NCBI RefSeq assembly: GCF_002117005.1
Contig: NZ_CP021023.1
Location: 868,001-932,000 of the forward strand
DNA length: 64,000 nt
Origin: Sedimentisphaera salicampi
GTDB taxonomy: Bacteria > Planctomycetota > Phycisphaerae > Sedimentisphaerales > Sedimentisphaeraceae
Direction of reading: 5' to 3'
Part shown: piece by piece, positions 46,881 through 56,376 of the stretch
Layout: each line of letters starts with the position of its first letter
Numbering within the stretch: position 1 is the first letter of the stretch
The notes under the pieces: generated by a model
Databases searched by the model: none
What the model was told of the DNA's origin: nothing
The model's input: the letters and a program-made list of their open reading frames with translations, nothing else
Translations under genes and position numbers: made by a program

Positions 46881-47976
46881 ACACAGGAGCTCCACTAAGT
46901 ATCCCAGCTATTCTCTCAGCAGCTTTGCCGTCCCAGTATTTGGGGATTTTGCCGGAGACGTTAAAATTATCAGCCTTCAGCTGATTATAATTTTCAAGTA
47001 TATCAGACGTATCTATATGAACAAGCCGGTTGGTTCCTTCGGCTACAGTTACCGGCCGCTCTGTATTCTCACGCAAAGTCATGCAGGGCACCTGAAGGAT
47101 GGTTGTTTCCTCCTGTATCCCGCCGGAATCAGTAATTACAATTGCCGCATTAGAAATAAGCTTCATAAAATCCAAGTATCCCACAGGATCAATCAATCTG
47201 ATATTGCCGCATTCAGAGATAACATCCGCAAAACCCATTTCCTTAATATTCTTCCTCGTACGGGGATGAATCGGGAAAATGAGCGGCATATCTTTCTCTA
47301 TCTCTCTAAATGCTTCAATTATTTTCCTGAAATCATCTCTATTGTCAACATTGCTCGGGCGGTGCAGAGTAATTACCCCATATCCTTTTGGCTGAACGCC
47401 TAAATCATTCAGAACAGCAGACTGCTCCGCCTTCTCCCTGTTGGCAAGGAGCGTATCTATCATCACGTTCCCAACAAAATGAACCTTTTCGGCAGGGATG
47501 CCTTCCTTCTTCAAGTTATCAATTCCGGACTGCTCGGTAACAAAGAGTAAATCGCTGATGGAATCGGTTAGGACTCGGTTTATCTCCTCAGGCATGCTGC
47601 GGTCGCCGCTACGAAGCCCCGCTTCCACGTGTATCAGCTTGACGCCGAGCTTCACTGCTACCAGACCGCAGGCAATTGTGCTGTTCACATCGCCAACCAC
47701 AAGGACGTAATCCGGCTTGAAATCCTGAACCACCGGCTCGAACCTTTTCATCACCTCAGCTGTTTGAACGGCGTGAGAGCCCGAGCCAACCCCCAGATTG
47801 ATATCCGGCTCAGGTATGCCAAGCTCATTGAAGAAAAGATCGCTCATCTTCTCATCATAATGCTGCCCGGTATGCACCAGAAGCGATTCTATTTCGCTGC
47901 ATTTATCAAACTCCCGCATAATGGGAGCTATCTTCATAAAATTCGGCCTCGCACCGCAAACACATATTATTTTCAT
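46873..47976 (-). CDS. wecB: UDP-N-acetylglucosamine 2-epimerase (non-hydrolysing)
   Basis: The 367-residue enzyme converts UDP-GlcNAc to UDP-ManNAc. Family motifs are KIICVCGARPNFMKIAPIMR, VHTGQHYDEKMSDLFFNELG, GDVNSTIACGLVAVKLGVKL, HVEAGLRSGDRSMPEEINRV and ITDSGGIQEETTIL. It is distinct from the FucNAc-pathway epimerase at 38851. With the 6-dehydrogenase at 61618 it could supply UDP-ManNAcA, although the two genes are 14 kb apart. Confidence 0.93.
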   Translation of the reverse strand: MKIICVCGARPNFMKIAPIMREFDKCSEIESLLVHTGQHYDEKMSDLFFNELGIPEPDINLGVGSGSHAVQTAEVMKRFEPVVQDFKPDYVLVVGDVNSTIACGLVAVKLGVKLIHVEAGLRSGDRSMPEEINRVLTDSISDLLFVTEQSGIDNLKKEGIPAEKVHFVGNVMIDTLLANREKAEQSAVLNDLGVQPKGYGVITLHRPSNVDNRDDFRKIIEAFREIEKDMPLIFPIHPRTRKNIKEMGFADVISECGNIRLIDPVGYLDFMKLISNAAIVITDSGGIQEETTILQVPCMTLRENTERPVTVAEGTNRLVHIDTSDILENYNQLKADNFNVSGKIPKYWDGKAAERIAGILSGAPVYV

Positions 47977-47991
47977 ATAAATCCATTTCTC

Positions 47992-49176
47992 TCAAATCAT
48001 AGATTCCATAAATTTAAGCATCCCTTCAGATCTCAAGTTTACATCGAATAACTTAGCTCTTTTTAATGCAGCTATCGACATTTCTTCAAGTTTATTTGGG
48101 TTATCCTTCAAATCTTTCACAGCTTTTCTTAATTCTTTTATATCCATCGGATCAATCCTGACAGACATCTCATCAGAAAGGAGTTCGTCATTGAAAGCTC
48201 CTTTTGAGCTTATAACCGGCAGACCGCAAGCCATCGCTTCAACAATTGCATTACACGAGCCTTCGCCAAGCGTAGGCAACACGAAAACGTCACATGACCC
48301 TAGCAATTTGGGGATCATCTCCTGTTCAACACTTCTGCTCCATAATATTTTCCCTTCCTCTGAATAAGGCAGGCTGTTGCCGGCAAAAACCACTCCCACA
48401 TCTTCAAAAGGTTTTATAGCTTCCAATACTCTCTCTTGCCCTTTTCTCTCGCTATAATGACCAATGCAGGCCGCAAGAAAGAGGTCTTGGGGGAAGCCCA
48501 GCTCTTTGCGGCATTCAGATTTATCTAAAGGTCTAAATTTGCTCAAATCAGATCCATTCGGAAAAACTGCGATCTTGTTTTGAGGATATGAGAGGGTTCT
48601 GTTCACTAAATTTGAAAGCAAAGCAGAATTGGTAAAAACTCCCGCCGCATTTGAAATAACTTCTCTTGCATACTTATTTCCGTAAGCTTCAACTGAACCA
48701 ATTTTTTCGCCGCTTGTGCTCTCTCCCAAGCCGGGAAAAGCTGGAACCCCATAAAGCTGACCAATATTAATGGCAGCCGCACCGCCTGCAAAAAGAAAAT
48801 GGCCATAAACCGCATCAAATTTCAGCCTTTCTTTTCTTACAGTTCTTAAAACTGCTTGAGTAAAATTATTAAACATCAATCTTGGGCTGCTTAATCGGCC
48901 AAGCCAAAGCTGTCGCTCAATTTTTCGGCCAAAATAACACTGAAAATATGCGGGGCGATAAACATTAACTACCTTACCCTCGCCGGCATCTTCTAAAGAA
49001 TGATAAGGATTGCCTTTCCTGTCTGCAGTGCATCTCAAGTTTGCAGGGCAAATAACCGTCGTTTCAACGCCTTGCCTAGCAAAAGCGTGGGCAATCTGCT
49101 TTACAAAAGTAAGTCTCGCCGGCTTTGCCGGTGAGGGGTAATATATGCTTGTTATCAGAATTCGCTCTATCGACAT
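47992..49176 (-). CDS. Family 4 glycosyltransferase
   Basis: The ATG at 49176 (394 residues) directly follows the stop of the polymerase gene (TAATATG) and has AAAGGA upstream. An in-frame codon at 49215 would add 13 unlikely residues. The N-terminus is RILITSIYYPSPAKPARLTF. The donor domain has KIAVFPNGSDLSKFRPLDKS, LAACIGHYSERKGQERVLEA and FVLPTLGEGSCNAIVEAMAC, with the ExxxxxxxE pattern of GT4 retaining enzymes. Specificity unknown. Confidence 0.9.
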   Translation of the reverse strand: MSIERILITSIYYPSPAKPARLTFVKQIAHAFARQGVETTVICPANLRCTADRKGNPYHSLEDAGEGKVVNVYRPAYFQCYFGRKIERQLWLGRLSSPRLMFNNFTQAVLRTVRKERLKFDAVYGHFLFAGGAAAINIGQLYGVPAFPGLGESTSGEKIGSVEAYGNKYAREVISNAAGVFTNSALLSNLVNRTLSYPQNKIAVFPNGSDLSKFRPLDKSECRKELGFPQDLFLAACIGHYSERKGQERVLEAIKPFEDVGVVFAGNSLPYSEEGKILWSRSVEQEMIPKLLGSCDVFVLPTLGEGSCNAIVEAMACGLPVISSKGAFNDELLSDEMSVRIDPMDIKELRKAVKDLKDNPNKLEEMSIAALKRAKLFDVNLRSEGMLKFMESMI

Positions 49177-49177
49177 A

Positions 49178-50461
49178 TTAATCACGTAGAATTCCTTTTC
49201 GTCTTGCAGTTTCATAGAAGGCTGCGATTAATCCTAAAACTACCCAGTGGTAATGGGAGAAAAACAATGGAGCAACCAAGGATATGAGAGCTGCATAAGC
49301 GAAAAATACTATCACCATCTTTGATACAATAGCAACTTCGGGGATATTAGACATCCTATTCTTAAAGCCCTTGAGAGCCAAAATTACGAAAACCGCCATC
49401 ATCAGTACAAAACCTATAAGCCCCCCGTTGGTCAAGAGCTCAATGTAAGTGTTGTGCGCATAGATACCAAATTTATTATTGAATCCAAATTGATTAAGCC
49501 CTACTCCAATTAATGGGTGTTCTGAAAACACCCTGAACCCTTCTTTTACCAAACCTATTCTGGCCTGCTCTCCTGCACCGCCGCCTGTTTCTGCAGTCTC
49601 TAAGAACATTCTCATTCTTTTACCTACTATAGTATCAGCAATAGCGCTAGACATCCAAGCAATAAAAACTAACCCGCCAGCCAATAGGAATAAAAATAAA
49701 AGAGGCCTTTTGACAATATCTTTCCAATGAAAAACTGCATACCAGACTAAAAGAATAAAGATAAAAAATATAAGGCCTTTTTTGGATCCGGTAGCGAAAA
49801 TCAGTTTTGCCTGAAACGGCAAAAGAGCCAGCATAAATATTTTAATCCATTTCTTCTTGGACAATTCAAAGAAAGCAAGCTGCAGTATAAGCATATGCTG
49901 GATAATAATCGCTAAGCCATTAGGATTTGAGCTAACGCCTGTAATCCTTTCACCGGTTTCTGTACCCAATAAAAAATCGCCGCTTAAGAATGTATAAATA
50001 ACGGCTTCAACAAAACCTAAGAAAAATAATATGCTGATGAGTTTTAAGTTCTTGAAATTATCTGCAACTCGCAAAATAAGCATAAACAGTACAAAAAACT
50101 GAAACATTCTGAAAAATGAAGTGCCAAAGACATACATAGAAACTGCAACCATAATGCCGGTTAGAGACCATAAAAGCCAGGCCCCAAAACAAATCACCTC
50201 TTTAGTAATCACAAAGCCTTTGGTAAAGAATTTCAGCAGAATTACAATTGAAACAGCATACCCGAAATACTTTGATGCTGCGGCCGTTGCTTCCGCCTGA
50301 GAAAGCGAAGGGATCGTAAACAAATACAGCCCCATCAGCAGGCAGTAAAACCATGAAGTCTGCTCTGCAAATGTGAGCTTTGCAGGGGCTAATAAAGCCG
50401 CTTTGTTTCGGTTAGAAAAGCTATTTACTGTGTTTAGAGTTTGCATACTCAAATAAACCAT
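49178..50461 (-). CDS. wzy: O-antigen ligase/polymerase-like membrane protein (Wzy candidate)
   Basis: The 427-residue protein has about ten hydrophobic segments (for example FFRMFQFFVLFMLILRV, ILFFLGFVEAVIYTFL, LLFLFLLAGGLVFIAWM). A large exported loop ends in GFRVFSEHPLIGVGLNQF, the hallmark of the Wzy_C/O-antigen ligase family. AHNTYIELLTNGGLIGFVLM follows it. With the flippase at 53435 it points to Wzx/Wzy-dependent export. Polymerase versus ligase is judged from cluster context. No strong ribosome site marks the exact start; an in-frame ATG lies 15 bases downstream. Confidence 0.85.
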   Translation of the reverse strand: MVYLSMQTLNTVNSFSNRNKAALLAPAKLTFAEQTSWFYCLLMGLYLFTIPSLSQAEATAAASKYFGYAVSIVILLKFFTKGFVITKEVICFGAWLLWSLTGIMVAVSMYVFGTSFFRMFQFFVLFMLILRVADNFKNLKLISILFFLGFVEAVIYTFLSGDFLLGTETGERITGVSSNPNGLAIIIQHMLILQLAFFELSKKKWIKIFMLALLPFQAKLIFATGSKKGLIFFIFILLVWYAVFHWKDIVKRPLLFLFLLAGGLVFIAWMSSAIADTIVGKRMRMFLETAETGGGAGEQARIGLVKEGFRVFSEHPLIGVGLNQFGFNNKFGIYAHNTYIELLTNGGLIGFVLMMAVFVILALKGFKNRMSNIPEVAIVSKMVIVFFAYAALISLVAPLFFSHYHWVVLGLIAAFYETARRKGILRD

Positions 50462-50474
50462 TTAATTCTATTTG

Positions 50475-51374
50475 TCAATACCGTGGATCTCCCGTCCAAT
50501 AATTCCCCATCCACTCATCGTAACAGTAAGCACTGAATTCCTCTGCTCCGGAACCATGGGCAAACGTCATCTCGCCAAAATAAATATTTCCATTTACATT
50601 ATACAAGTCAACCCTGACATACGAAAATGGCTCAGCAAGCTTTTTGGCAATCTCAAGCATCTTCTGATAATTTTCAGGCACTTTTAGCTTTGTATAAATG
50701 GCCGGATATCTCAGAGAAAACGGAAGCCAATCAAGAGATTCTCCTTCAAAGAATGATCTATTATGATTGAAATTTCTGTCATAATCAACATGAAGGACAA
50801 CCCTAATATAACCATTACCCTGCTTAAAACAATGAAATTTATAATCTTTAATATCAGTCTCGCCATTGCTTGGCTCAAGACTTTTTTCAGCTAATATACG
50901 AGGAGTTATATCGCTGTACCATCTTTCATTAACTATCTTTCCAAAATCAATATCTAATTGCTCATTAACACTTTTACAAGCTTCTCTAATCTGTTCATCT
51001 GTGGATTCACTACTGATTAATTGAACCGGCCCTGAATTGTGATTGGCTTTAAGAAAAAAATCGCCTCTCTCATTCAGTATCTCTTTTATTTTTTCCGCTG
51101 ATATACTATCCCCAACAAAGTAATTTTCAATAACAACATCATCACCTACTTTCTCTGCCACATATTCCTTAGCTTTAATTTTATCCGAACAAACAGAAAA
51201 CAGCTCGTGCTTATACTCTCGTTTGCGAAGATTGATCTTTTCATTGTATGTTTTAGGGTTTTTAAAATCAGGCCAATATTTGTTTCTTTTAAAAAAAAGA
51301 TACCGAAAGTAAAAAAACCTAACTAATTGAAATTTTGGCATTAATATTCTAAGAATTTTTTTTGCAAAATTCAT
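50475..51374 (-). CDS. TupA-like ATP-grasp protein
   Basis: The 299-residue protein has the TupA-like ATP-grasp pattern: YWPDFKNPKTYNEKINLRKR at the N-terminus, then FFLKANHNSGPVQLISS, RILAEKSLEPSNGETDIKDY, KFHCFKQGNGYIRVVLHVDY and YVRVDLYNVNGNIYFGEMTF. ATP-grasp enzymes join carboxylates to amines. TupA-like members occur in polysaccharide loci and are thought to add amino acids or similar groups to the polymer. It overlaps the CapA-like gene by 4 bases (ATGA), so both probably act on the same modification. Confidence 0.85.
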   Translation of the reverse strand: MNFAKKILRILMPKFQLVRFFYFRYLFFKRNKYWPDFKNPKTYNEKINLRKREYKHELFSVCSDKIKAKEYVAEKVGDDVVIENYFVGDSISAEKIKEILNERGDFFLKANHNSGPVQLISSESTDEQIREACKSVNEQLDIDFGKIVNERWYSDITPRILAEKSLEPSNGETDIKDYKFHCFKQGNGYIRVVLHVDYDRNFNHNRSFFEGESLDWLPFSLRYPAIYTKLKVPENYQKMLEIAKKLAEPFSYVRVDLYNVNGNIYFGEMTFAHGSGAEEFSAYCYDEWMGNYWTGDPRY

Positions 51375-52507
51375 AATTTTTTCAGGCTTTCAATAATTAT
51401 ATCCCTATGTGCTTCGCAGCGGATCATATTCTGTTTCACTCTCGTTTTCTTTTTATTATTGCACGGCAGTTTGAAAATCAGCGGCAATAATCCCAGCCTC
51501 CTCGCTGCTCCCCATACCAGCCTCGGGACAGAGGATATATTGTAGAGGTATGCATAACACCTCTCGCTAACGAACTGCTGCCAGTGCTGAAGGTAGCTGC
51601 CGTCTTGGATTTGTTTTCCGATGCTAAGTATCTGCTCTGTCATTTCTTTTTTCTTTTGGCCGGCAAGCAGCTCAACAGCTTCGCCGCCAAGGCATTGAGA
51701 GTATGGAATTATTTCAAAAGCCAAATCTTCGCCGGCTTCTAATTCTAATCTAACTGCATATCCGTATCGCCAGCCGTCAAAGGCAGAGCCGCTTGGAAAG
51801 AAAAAATTGCCCAAACTGTATGCTATCGGAACGCCATTATATTCCTCCAATCCTCCAATGCAATGGGTATGATGACAGATTACGGCGTCTGCTCCCATAT
51901 CTGCACAGAATCGGTACTGCTCAACCATCCTCGGGCTGGGATAATGGCAGTGTTCATGGCCGCCGTGGATTATTACAAGCACGAAATCTGCCTGCTTTTT
52001 CGCCTCCATTATCTTTCGGCTGTTCTGCACGACATTCATCGGATGGGCGCCGGCCTTATCCTGCTCGGCCGAGGCAAATTCATTCTCTGCAAAATTCAAC
52101 ACCGCCAGCTTAACCCCTTCTATCTCCTTGTAGAAAGTTTTGGAAGCATGCTCTAAATTATCGCCCGCTCCAACTGCATCAAGGCCTACGCGATCACATT
52201 CGCCGAGCGTATCTGAAAGGCCTTGAGAGCCGAAGTCCATAATGTGATTATTGGCGAGAGATGCCATATCAAAGCCTGCGTCCTTGAGAAGATCCGCCCA
52301 GAGCCTGCCGGCCTTCAAATTAGGCCCGCACTTCTCAATAGCAGTTGCTGCCTGCGTGAGCGGACATTCAAGATTTACGATGGCATAATCAGCCTTCTGA
52401 ATCTCCGGCAGGAAATCCGTAAAGATATCCTCCGGCCGAATCTTCTCATCAGGATACTGATTAGAACCGTATGTTGGGCAGAAATCACCGGCGATCAAGA
52501 TATTCAT
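51371..52507 (-). CDS. CapA-family metallophosphatase-like protein
   Basis: The ATG at 52507 shares one base with the stop of the upstream GT2 gene (TGATG). The 378-residue protein has the PGA_cap/CapA calcineurin-like core: NILIAGDFCPTYGSN, YAIVNLECPLT, DMASLANNHIMDFGSQGL, VLVIIHGGHEH, AVICHHTHCIGGLEEYNG and VPIAYSLGNFFFPSG. The conserved Asp/Asn/His residues for two metals are present. No signal peptide is visible. The C-terminal ~110 residues are specific to this group. CapA homologues act in poly-gamma-glutamate and other capsules; here a link to the TupA-like ligase is likely. Confidence 0.88.
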   Translation of the reverse strand: MNILIAGDFCPTYGSNQYPDEKIRPEDIFTDFLPEIQKADYAIVNLECPLTQAATAIEKCGPNLKAGRLWADLLKDAGFDMASLANNHIMDFGSQGLSDTLGECDRVGLDAVGAGDNLEHASKTFYKEIEGVKLAVLNFAENEFASAEQDKAGAHPMNVVQNSRKIMEAKKQADFVLVIIHGGHEHCHYPSPRMVEQYRFCADMGADAVICHHTHCIGGLEEYNGVPIAYSLGNFFFPSGSAFDGWRYGYAVRLELEAGEDLAFEIIPYSQCLGGEAVELLAGQKKKEMTEQILSIGKQIQDGSYLQHWQQFVSERCYAYLYNISSVPRLVWGAARRLGLLPLIFKLPCNNKKKTRVKQNMIRCEAHRDIIIESLKKL

Positions 52508-53433
52508 CAAGAACTCCGAAGAATATAAGATTTAATAAAAGAAAACAACCTTGACCATATATTAAAATAAATCCAGTATGACAAATCATACAAGAAAAGC
52601 TCAATATGGTTTATCTTCTTATATGTCTTTTGATAATACCTGTTAGACTCATAGCTACATTTAGCAGAAAAATCAGAGAAATTGTTTTGCTTTACTGAAA
52701 CCCCATGCTCATGAAGCACGCTTACCTCAGAATAGAAATAAACTTTATAGCCGGCATTCCTCATTTTCAATGCCAGTATTGGCTCTTCTGCATAAATAAA
52801 AGTATTAGGGTCAAACATTTCCACTTCCGAAAAATAAGAAACACTTACAATTAAAAATGAACCATTCAAGTAATCGTATTCACCAGAATACGCATTATAA
52901 ATAGTAAAATTATTAATTTTCATCCTAACCCTTGGAGGGAATGCGGGATAAAATAGCTTTGGTATAATGTGCAGCTGCCACACATTTTTCATCACTCTGG
53001 GGCTTTGATCTTTACCATCAAGGCCTACTATCCTCGGCCCTATGAGGCCGATTTTTGGGTCTTCTTCAAGTTTATCTATAAGCCTTTCGGCAACATCATT
53101 ATCTTGAAATACCAAATCGCAATTAGAGAAGCAGAAATACTTCGTCTCGGGGAAGTGCTTGAGCATAAATCTCGCGCCGATGTTATTGCCTCTGGCATAA
53201 CCGTGATTTTCAGTTTCTCCGAGCAGGTATATTCCGGCGCTTTTGTCTATGCTGTCCCTGTCTTCCACAAGCACAGCTCCGCAGCCGGCAGCAATCTCCT
53301 CATTGCTCTCAGTAGTGCATGAGTTGTTTACTATTACTATCTTATGAGGATACTGCACCTTTACAAGCTCCTCATTGATATATTTTATAAGACGTTGATT
53401 AGTCTTGTAGTTTACTATTATTATTCCAAGCAT
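52507..53433 (-). CDS. Family 2 glycosyltransferase (rhamnosyltransferase-like)
   Basis: The 308-residue inverting transferase begins GIIIVNYKTNQRLIKYINEE and continues ENHGYARGNNIGARFMLKHF, KYFCFSNCDLVFQDNDVAER (a D-x-x-F-variant of the DXD site), KIGLIGPRIVGLDG and YLNGSFLIVSVSYFSEVEMF, then EEPILALKMRNAGYKVYF. This pattern matches dTDP-rhamnosyl transferases (RfbF/WbbL type), consistent with the rfb genes nearby. Donor assignment is inference. Confidence 0.85.
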   Translation of the reverse strand: MLGIIIVNYKTNQRLIKYINEELVKVQYPHKIVIVNNSCTTESNEEIAAGCGAVLVEDRDSIDKSAGIYLLGETENHGYARGNNIGARFMLKHFPETKYFCFSNCDLVFQDNDVAERLIDKLEEDPKIGLIGPRIVGLDGKDQSPRVMKNVWQLHIIPKLFYPAFPPRVRMKINNFTIYNAYSGEYDYLNGSFLIVSVSYFSEVEMFDPNTFIYAEEPILALKMRNAGYKVYFYSEVSVLHEHGVSVKQNNFSDFSAKCSYESNRYYQKTYKKINHIELFLYDLSYWIYFNIWSRLFSFIKSYILRSS

Positions 53434-53434
53434 T

Positions 53435-54997
53435 TTAAATCCCTAATAAAAAAGATAATTTTGAATTTTTAATAAATCTGAGCTTCATTAAATCAAGTAT
53501 CAGATTTCTTTCCTCCTTAGTAATTATAACAAACCAAGCAATCAAGACATAAGACAAAACTATCGAAAATACAAAAAGAAAATACAAAATTAAATTTTGC
53601 GGATATAGGTACCAATTGAGCACAGTTCCTAATAATAAACATACCAAAGGCATCACAGTATACTTAAAGATTCCTCCCCATAAAGTTTTCAATTTAAATG
53701 GAAGCAATCTCGTTAAATATATACAGTTAAAAAACACATCTCTTGCTATTATAGTAATTAATGACCCTATAGCAGCCCCATAAATATCTAATTCAGTATA
53801 TTCTATTAATAATACAGATATAATAATATTCATGCATCCAAATATAACAGTGGCAACGCTTAAGGGCTTAAGTCTATCCATATTTTTTGCAATGCTAAAT
53901 ATTCCTCCAAGAGAATAGGCATATAATTGACTCAACAACAAAACAGAAAGCAAAGTAAAATAGGCGGAAAAAGAGCCTCCCAGCCATAACTCTAAAAAGA
54001 ACCTACTAATTAAGGAAAGACAAGTTATAATTAACCCTAAGCCCAAAGAAGTAAATTTAACTATTCGCAAATATACTAATTTCAATTCGTTCAATTTAGA
54101 AAGAGCCACAAGATGAAGTAAATAAGGTGAAAAATTTCTATTAATAAGGCCAGGGATCATTCTTAAAAGCATCACAACCTGGAAAAAAGGCGCATATATC
54201 CCTGATTTTTCTGGTCCTAAGCAAATATTAATAAGTATTAAATCCGCATTCAAAAATAAAACACTGCCAATTTCATTTAATAAAGATTCTGAACCAAGCC
54301 TTGCTACCTTAGAGAAAGATCGAATAGAAAAAACATTATTTTTTTTATGTATCTCAGGTAACAAAACTTTAAAGGAAATATATGACAATAAAACTAAAAT
54401 TAAAGAATTAAAAAAATATATCCCAGAATAAGCAACAAAATTACCGGAAAGAAAATGAGTAACAACCAAAACTAAAATAATTTTTAAGATTGCACAAAAT
54501 ATAACAAATAAATCAGAAAGAAAAAACCTTGAGCTTAAAAAAATTCCTAAACGGTAAACTCCCTGAAAAGAACCGATCAAAAAAGAAGAAACCATAAAAA
54601 CAAAAGATATTGAAGCGGCTTTTTCATAACCAGCGGGTATATTAAACACCCTTTCAATATAAAAAGAAAAACACACACAAAAAAGGATGACAATAAAACC
54701 TACAAATAATAAGCCCCTCACTGAAGAATAAAAATATTCACTGGCTTTGCCAAATCTTTGAGCAAAGTATTCAATTCCAACAAATCTGCCAACTGAAGAC
54801 GTAACTATTATAGAAGTTAGGTCAACATACTTCCTTAGAGACAAAAACAGAGCAAATACTCCATATAAAGCCACCCCCATACTGTCAACTAAAATTCTAG
54901 TTACAAAAAATGCAATTAAAGTAGTAGTACACAATGAAGTTATCTGAGTTAAAGAATTAACAGCCGCATATTTTTTTAGATTAACCTTTGTTTGCAT
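53435..54997 (-). CDS. wzx: Wzx-type polysaccharide flippase
   Basis: The 520-residue MATE/MOP-superfamily membrane protein has about 12-14 hydrophobic segments (for example TTTLIAFFVTRILVDSMGVA, LIFVGFIVILFCVCFSFYI). Near the start ALYGVFALFLSLRKYVDLTS is typical of Wzx. It flips lipid-linked repeat units across the inner membrane for the polymerase. I prefer the ATG at 54997 to the TTG at 55000. It overlaps rfbC by 17 bases. Its DNA is the most AT-rich coding stretch of the window. Confidence 0.9.
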   Translation of the reverse strand: MQTKVNLKKYAAVNSLTQITSLCTTTLIAFFVTRILVDSMGVALYGVFALFLSLRKYVDLTSIIVTSSVGRFVGIEYFAQRFGKASEYFYSSVRGLLFVGFIVILFCVCFSFYIERVFNIPAGYEKAASISFVFMVSSFLIGSFQGVYRLGIFLSSRFFLSDLFVIFCAILKIILVLVVTHFLSGNFVAYSGIYFFNSLILVLLSYISFKVLLPEIHKKNNVFSIRSFSKVARLGSESLLNEIGSVLFLNADLILINICLGPEKSGIYAPFFQVVMLLRMIPGLINRNFSPYLLHLVALSKLNELKLVYLRIVKFTSLGLGLIITCLSLISRFFLELWLGGSFSAYFTLLSVLLLSQLYAYSLGGIFSIAKNMDRLKPLSVATVIFGCMNIIISVLLIEYTELDIYGAAIGSLITIIARDVFFNCIYLTRLLPFKLKTLWGGIFKYTVMPLVCLLLGTVLNWYLYPQNLILYFLFVFSIVLSYVLIAWFVIITKEERNLILDLMKLRFIKNSKLSFLLGI

Positions 54998-55508
54998 CAA
55001 AATCCTTTTGACTCAAAATTGGTTCCTCAACAGGCCATGCAATTGAAATTTCCGGATCATTCCATCTGATTCCTGAATCGGCATCCTTGCAGTACTCTGC
55101 GGTGCATTTGTATGAAATAATAGCAGTATCTGATAGAGTTGCAAAGCCGTGGGCAAAGCCGGGCGGGATATAGAGCATTTGTTTGTTATCTGAGGTAAGC
55201 TCGGCAGCAGCCCATTTTTTGTACGTTGCAGAATTCTCCCGCAGGTCAACCGCTACATCCCAAATAGACCCTTGCAGGCATCTTACAAGCTTTCCTTGAG
55301 CATGTGGTTTTTTTTGGAAATGAAGCCCGCGAATAACATTTCTCTTGGAAAAGGATTGATTATCCTGCACAAAATCCTCTTCAATACCGTTAGCCTTGAA
55401 TTCGGAGGCCTTGTATGTTTCCATAAAGTAGCCCCTGTCGTCCTCGAAAACTCTCGGCGTAACGAGGATAACATCTGGAATTTCCATTTTCTTAAACTCA
55501 AACGGCAT
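54981..55508 (-). CDS. rfbC: dTDP-4-dehydrorhamnose 3,5-epimerase
   Basis: The 175-residue cupin-fold enzyme epimerises dTDP-4-keto-6-deoxyglucose. The catalytic His is in VIRGLHFQKKPHAQGKLVRC, with GSIWDVAVDLRENSATYKKW, YIPPGFAHGFATLSDTAII and the tail SGIRWNDPEISIAWP. The length is standard. It overlaps rfbD by 11 bases and wzx by 17, a tightly coupled operon. Confidence 0.97.
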   Translation of the reverse strand: MPFEFKKMEIPDVILVTPRVFEDDRGYFMETYKASEFKANGIEEDFVQDNQSFSKRNVIRGLHFQKKPHAQGKLVRCLQGSIWDVAVDLRENSATYKKWAAAELTSDNKQMLYIPPGFAHGFATLSDTAIISYKCTAEYCKDADSGIRWNDPEISIAWPVEEPILSQKDFDANKG

Positions 55509-56376
55509 CAGCCATCTCCTTAATTTTCAATAGAACCTCTTCCAATGCATCCGCCCAGTGAATCGGTTCTATTCCTAAATCCTTATAAAGTGATGTTTTG
55601 TCCATCACTGAATACATCGGACGCTCAGCAGGCGTTGGATAATCTGCCGTTGTTATCGGAAGCAGCCTAATCTTATCCTCCAAAAGGCCAATTCTGACGG
55701 CCTTTATCATTATTTCATGTGCAAAGTCATACCAGCTTGCTGCCCCTGAATCTGAACAATGATATACGCCGGTTAGGTTATCCCTCTCCGTAAACTCCCA
55801 CACCGCCTTTGCCAAGGTATGCGATGAAGTCGGCGTGCCTATTTGGTCTGCAACTATTGAAAGCTCATCACGCTCAGTCATCAGGCGAAGCATAGTTTTA
55901 ACAAAATTACTGCCATTTGGAGAGTAAAGCCAGGATGTTCTTATAATGATATAATTATCTATTGCCTCGGCAAGAGCTTTTTCCCCTGCCAGCTTTGTTC
56001 TACCATATGCTGTTTGAGGGTTGGAAGAATCTGAAGTAAGGTAAGGCTTGCAGGATCGGCCGTCAAAAACATAATCTGTTGATATATGGATTACCCTAGC
56101 TCCAATTCCCTTGGAAGCAAGGGCTAAATTCGCAACACCTTCACAGTTGACCTTAAAAGCAATTCCTTCCTCCTGCTCCGCTCTATCAACTGCTGTGTAT
56201 GCAGAGGCATTTATTACAACTTCAGGATTGAAATCATGAAGAGTTGTATTAACAAGCTCTTTCTGAGAAATATCAAGCTCTTCTATATCCACTGCTTTAA
56301 GCTTTATATTTTCTGGGGCACAATTCTGCAGCTCAGTTCCTAACTGGCCTTTTGCGCCTACAATTAAAACTTTCAT
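55498..56376 (-). CDS. rfbD: dTDP-4-dehydrorhamnose reductase
   Basis: The 292-residue SDR enzyme makes dTDP-L-rhamnose, the last step of the pathway. Motifs: [72 protein letters not shown] (catalytic Tyr/Lys) and [17 protein letters not shown]. It overlaps rfbA by 4 bases (ATGA). Confidence 0.97.
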   Translation of the reverse strand: MKVLIVGAKGQLGTELQNCAPENIKLKAVDIEELDISQKELVNTTLHDFNPEVVINASAYTAVDRAEQEEGIAFKVNCEGVANLALASKGIGARVIHISTDYVFDGRSCKPYLTSDSSNPQTAYGRTKLAGEKALAEAIDNYIIIRTSWLYSPNGSNFVKTMLRLMTERDELSIVADQIGTPTSSHTLAKAVWEFTERDNLTGVYHCSDSGAASWYDFAHEIMIKAVRIGLLEDKIRLLPITTADYPTPAERPMYSVMDKTSLYKDLGIEPIHWADALEEVLLKIKEMADAV

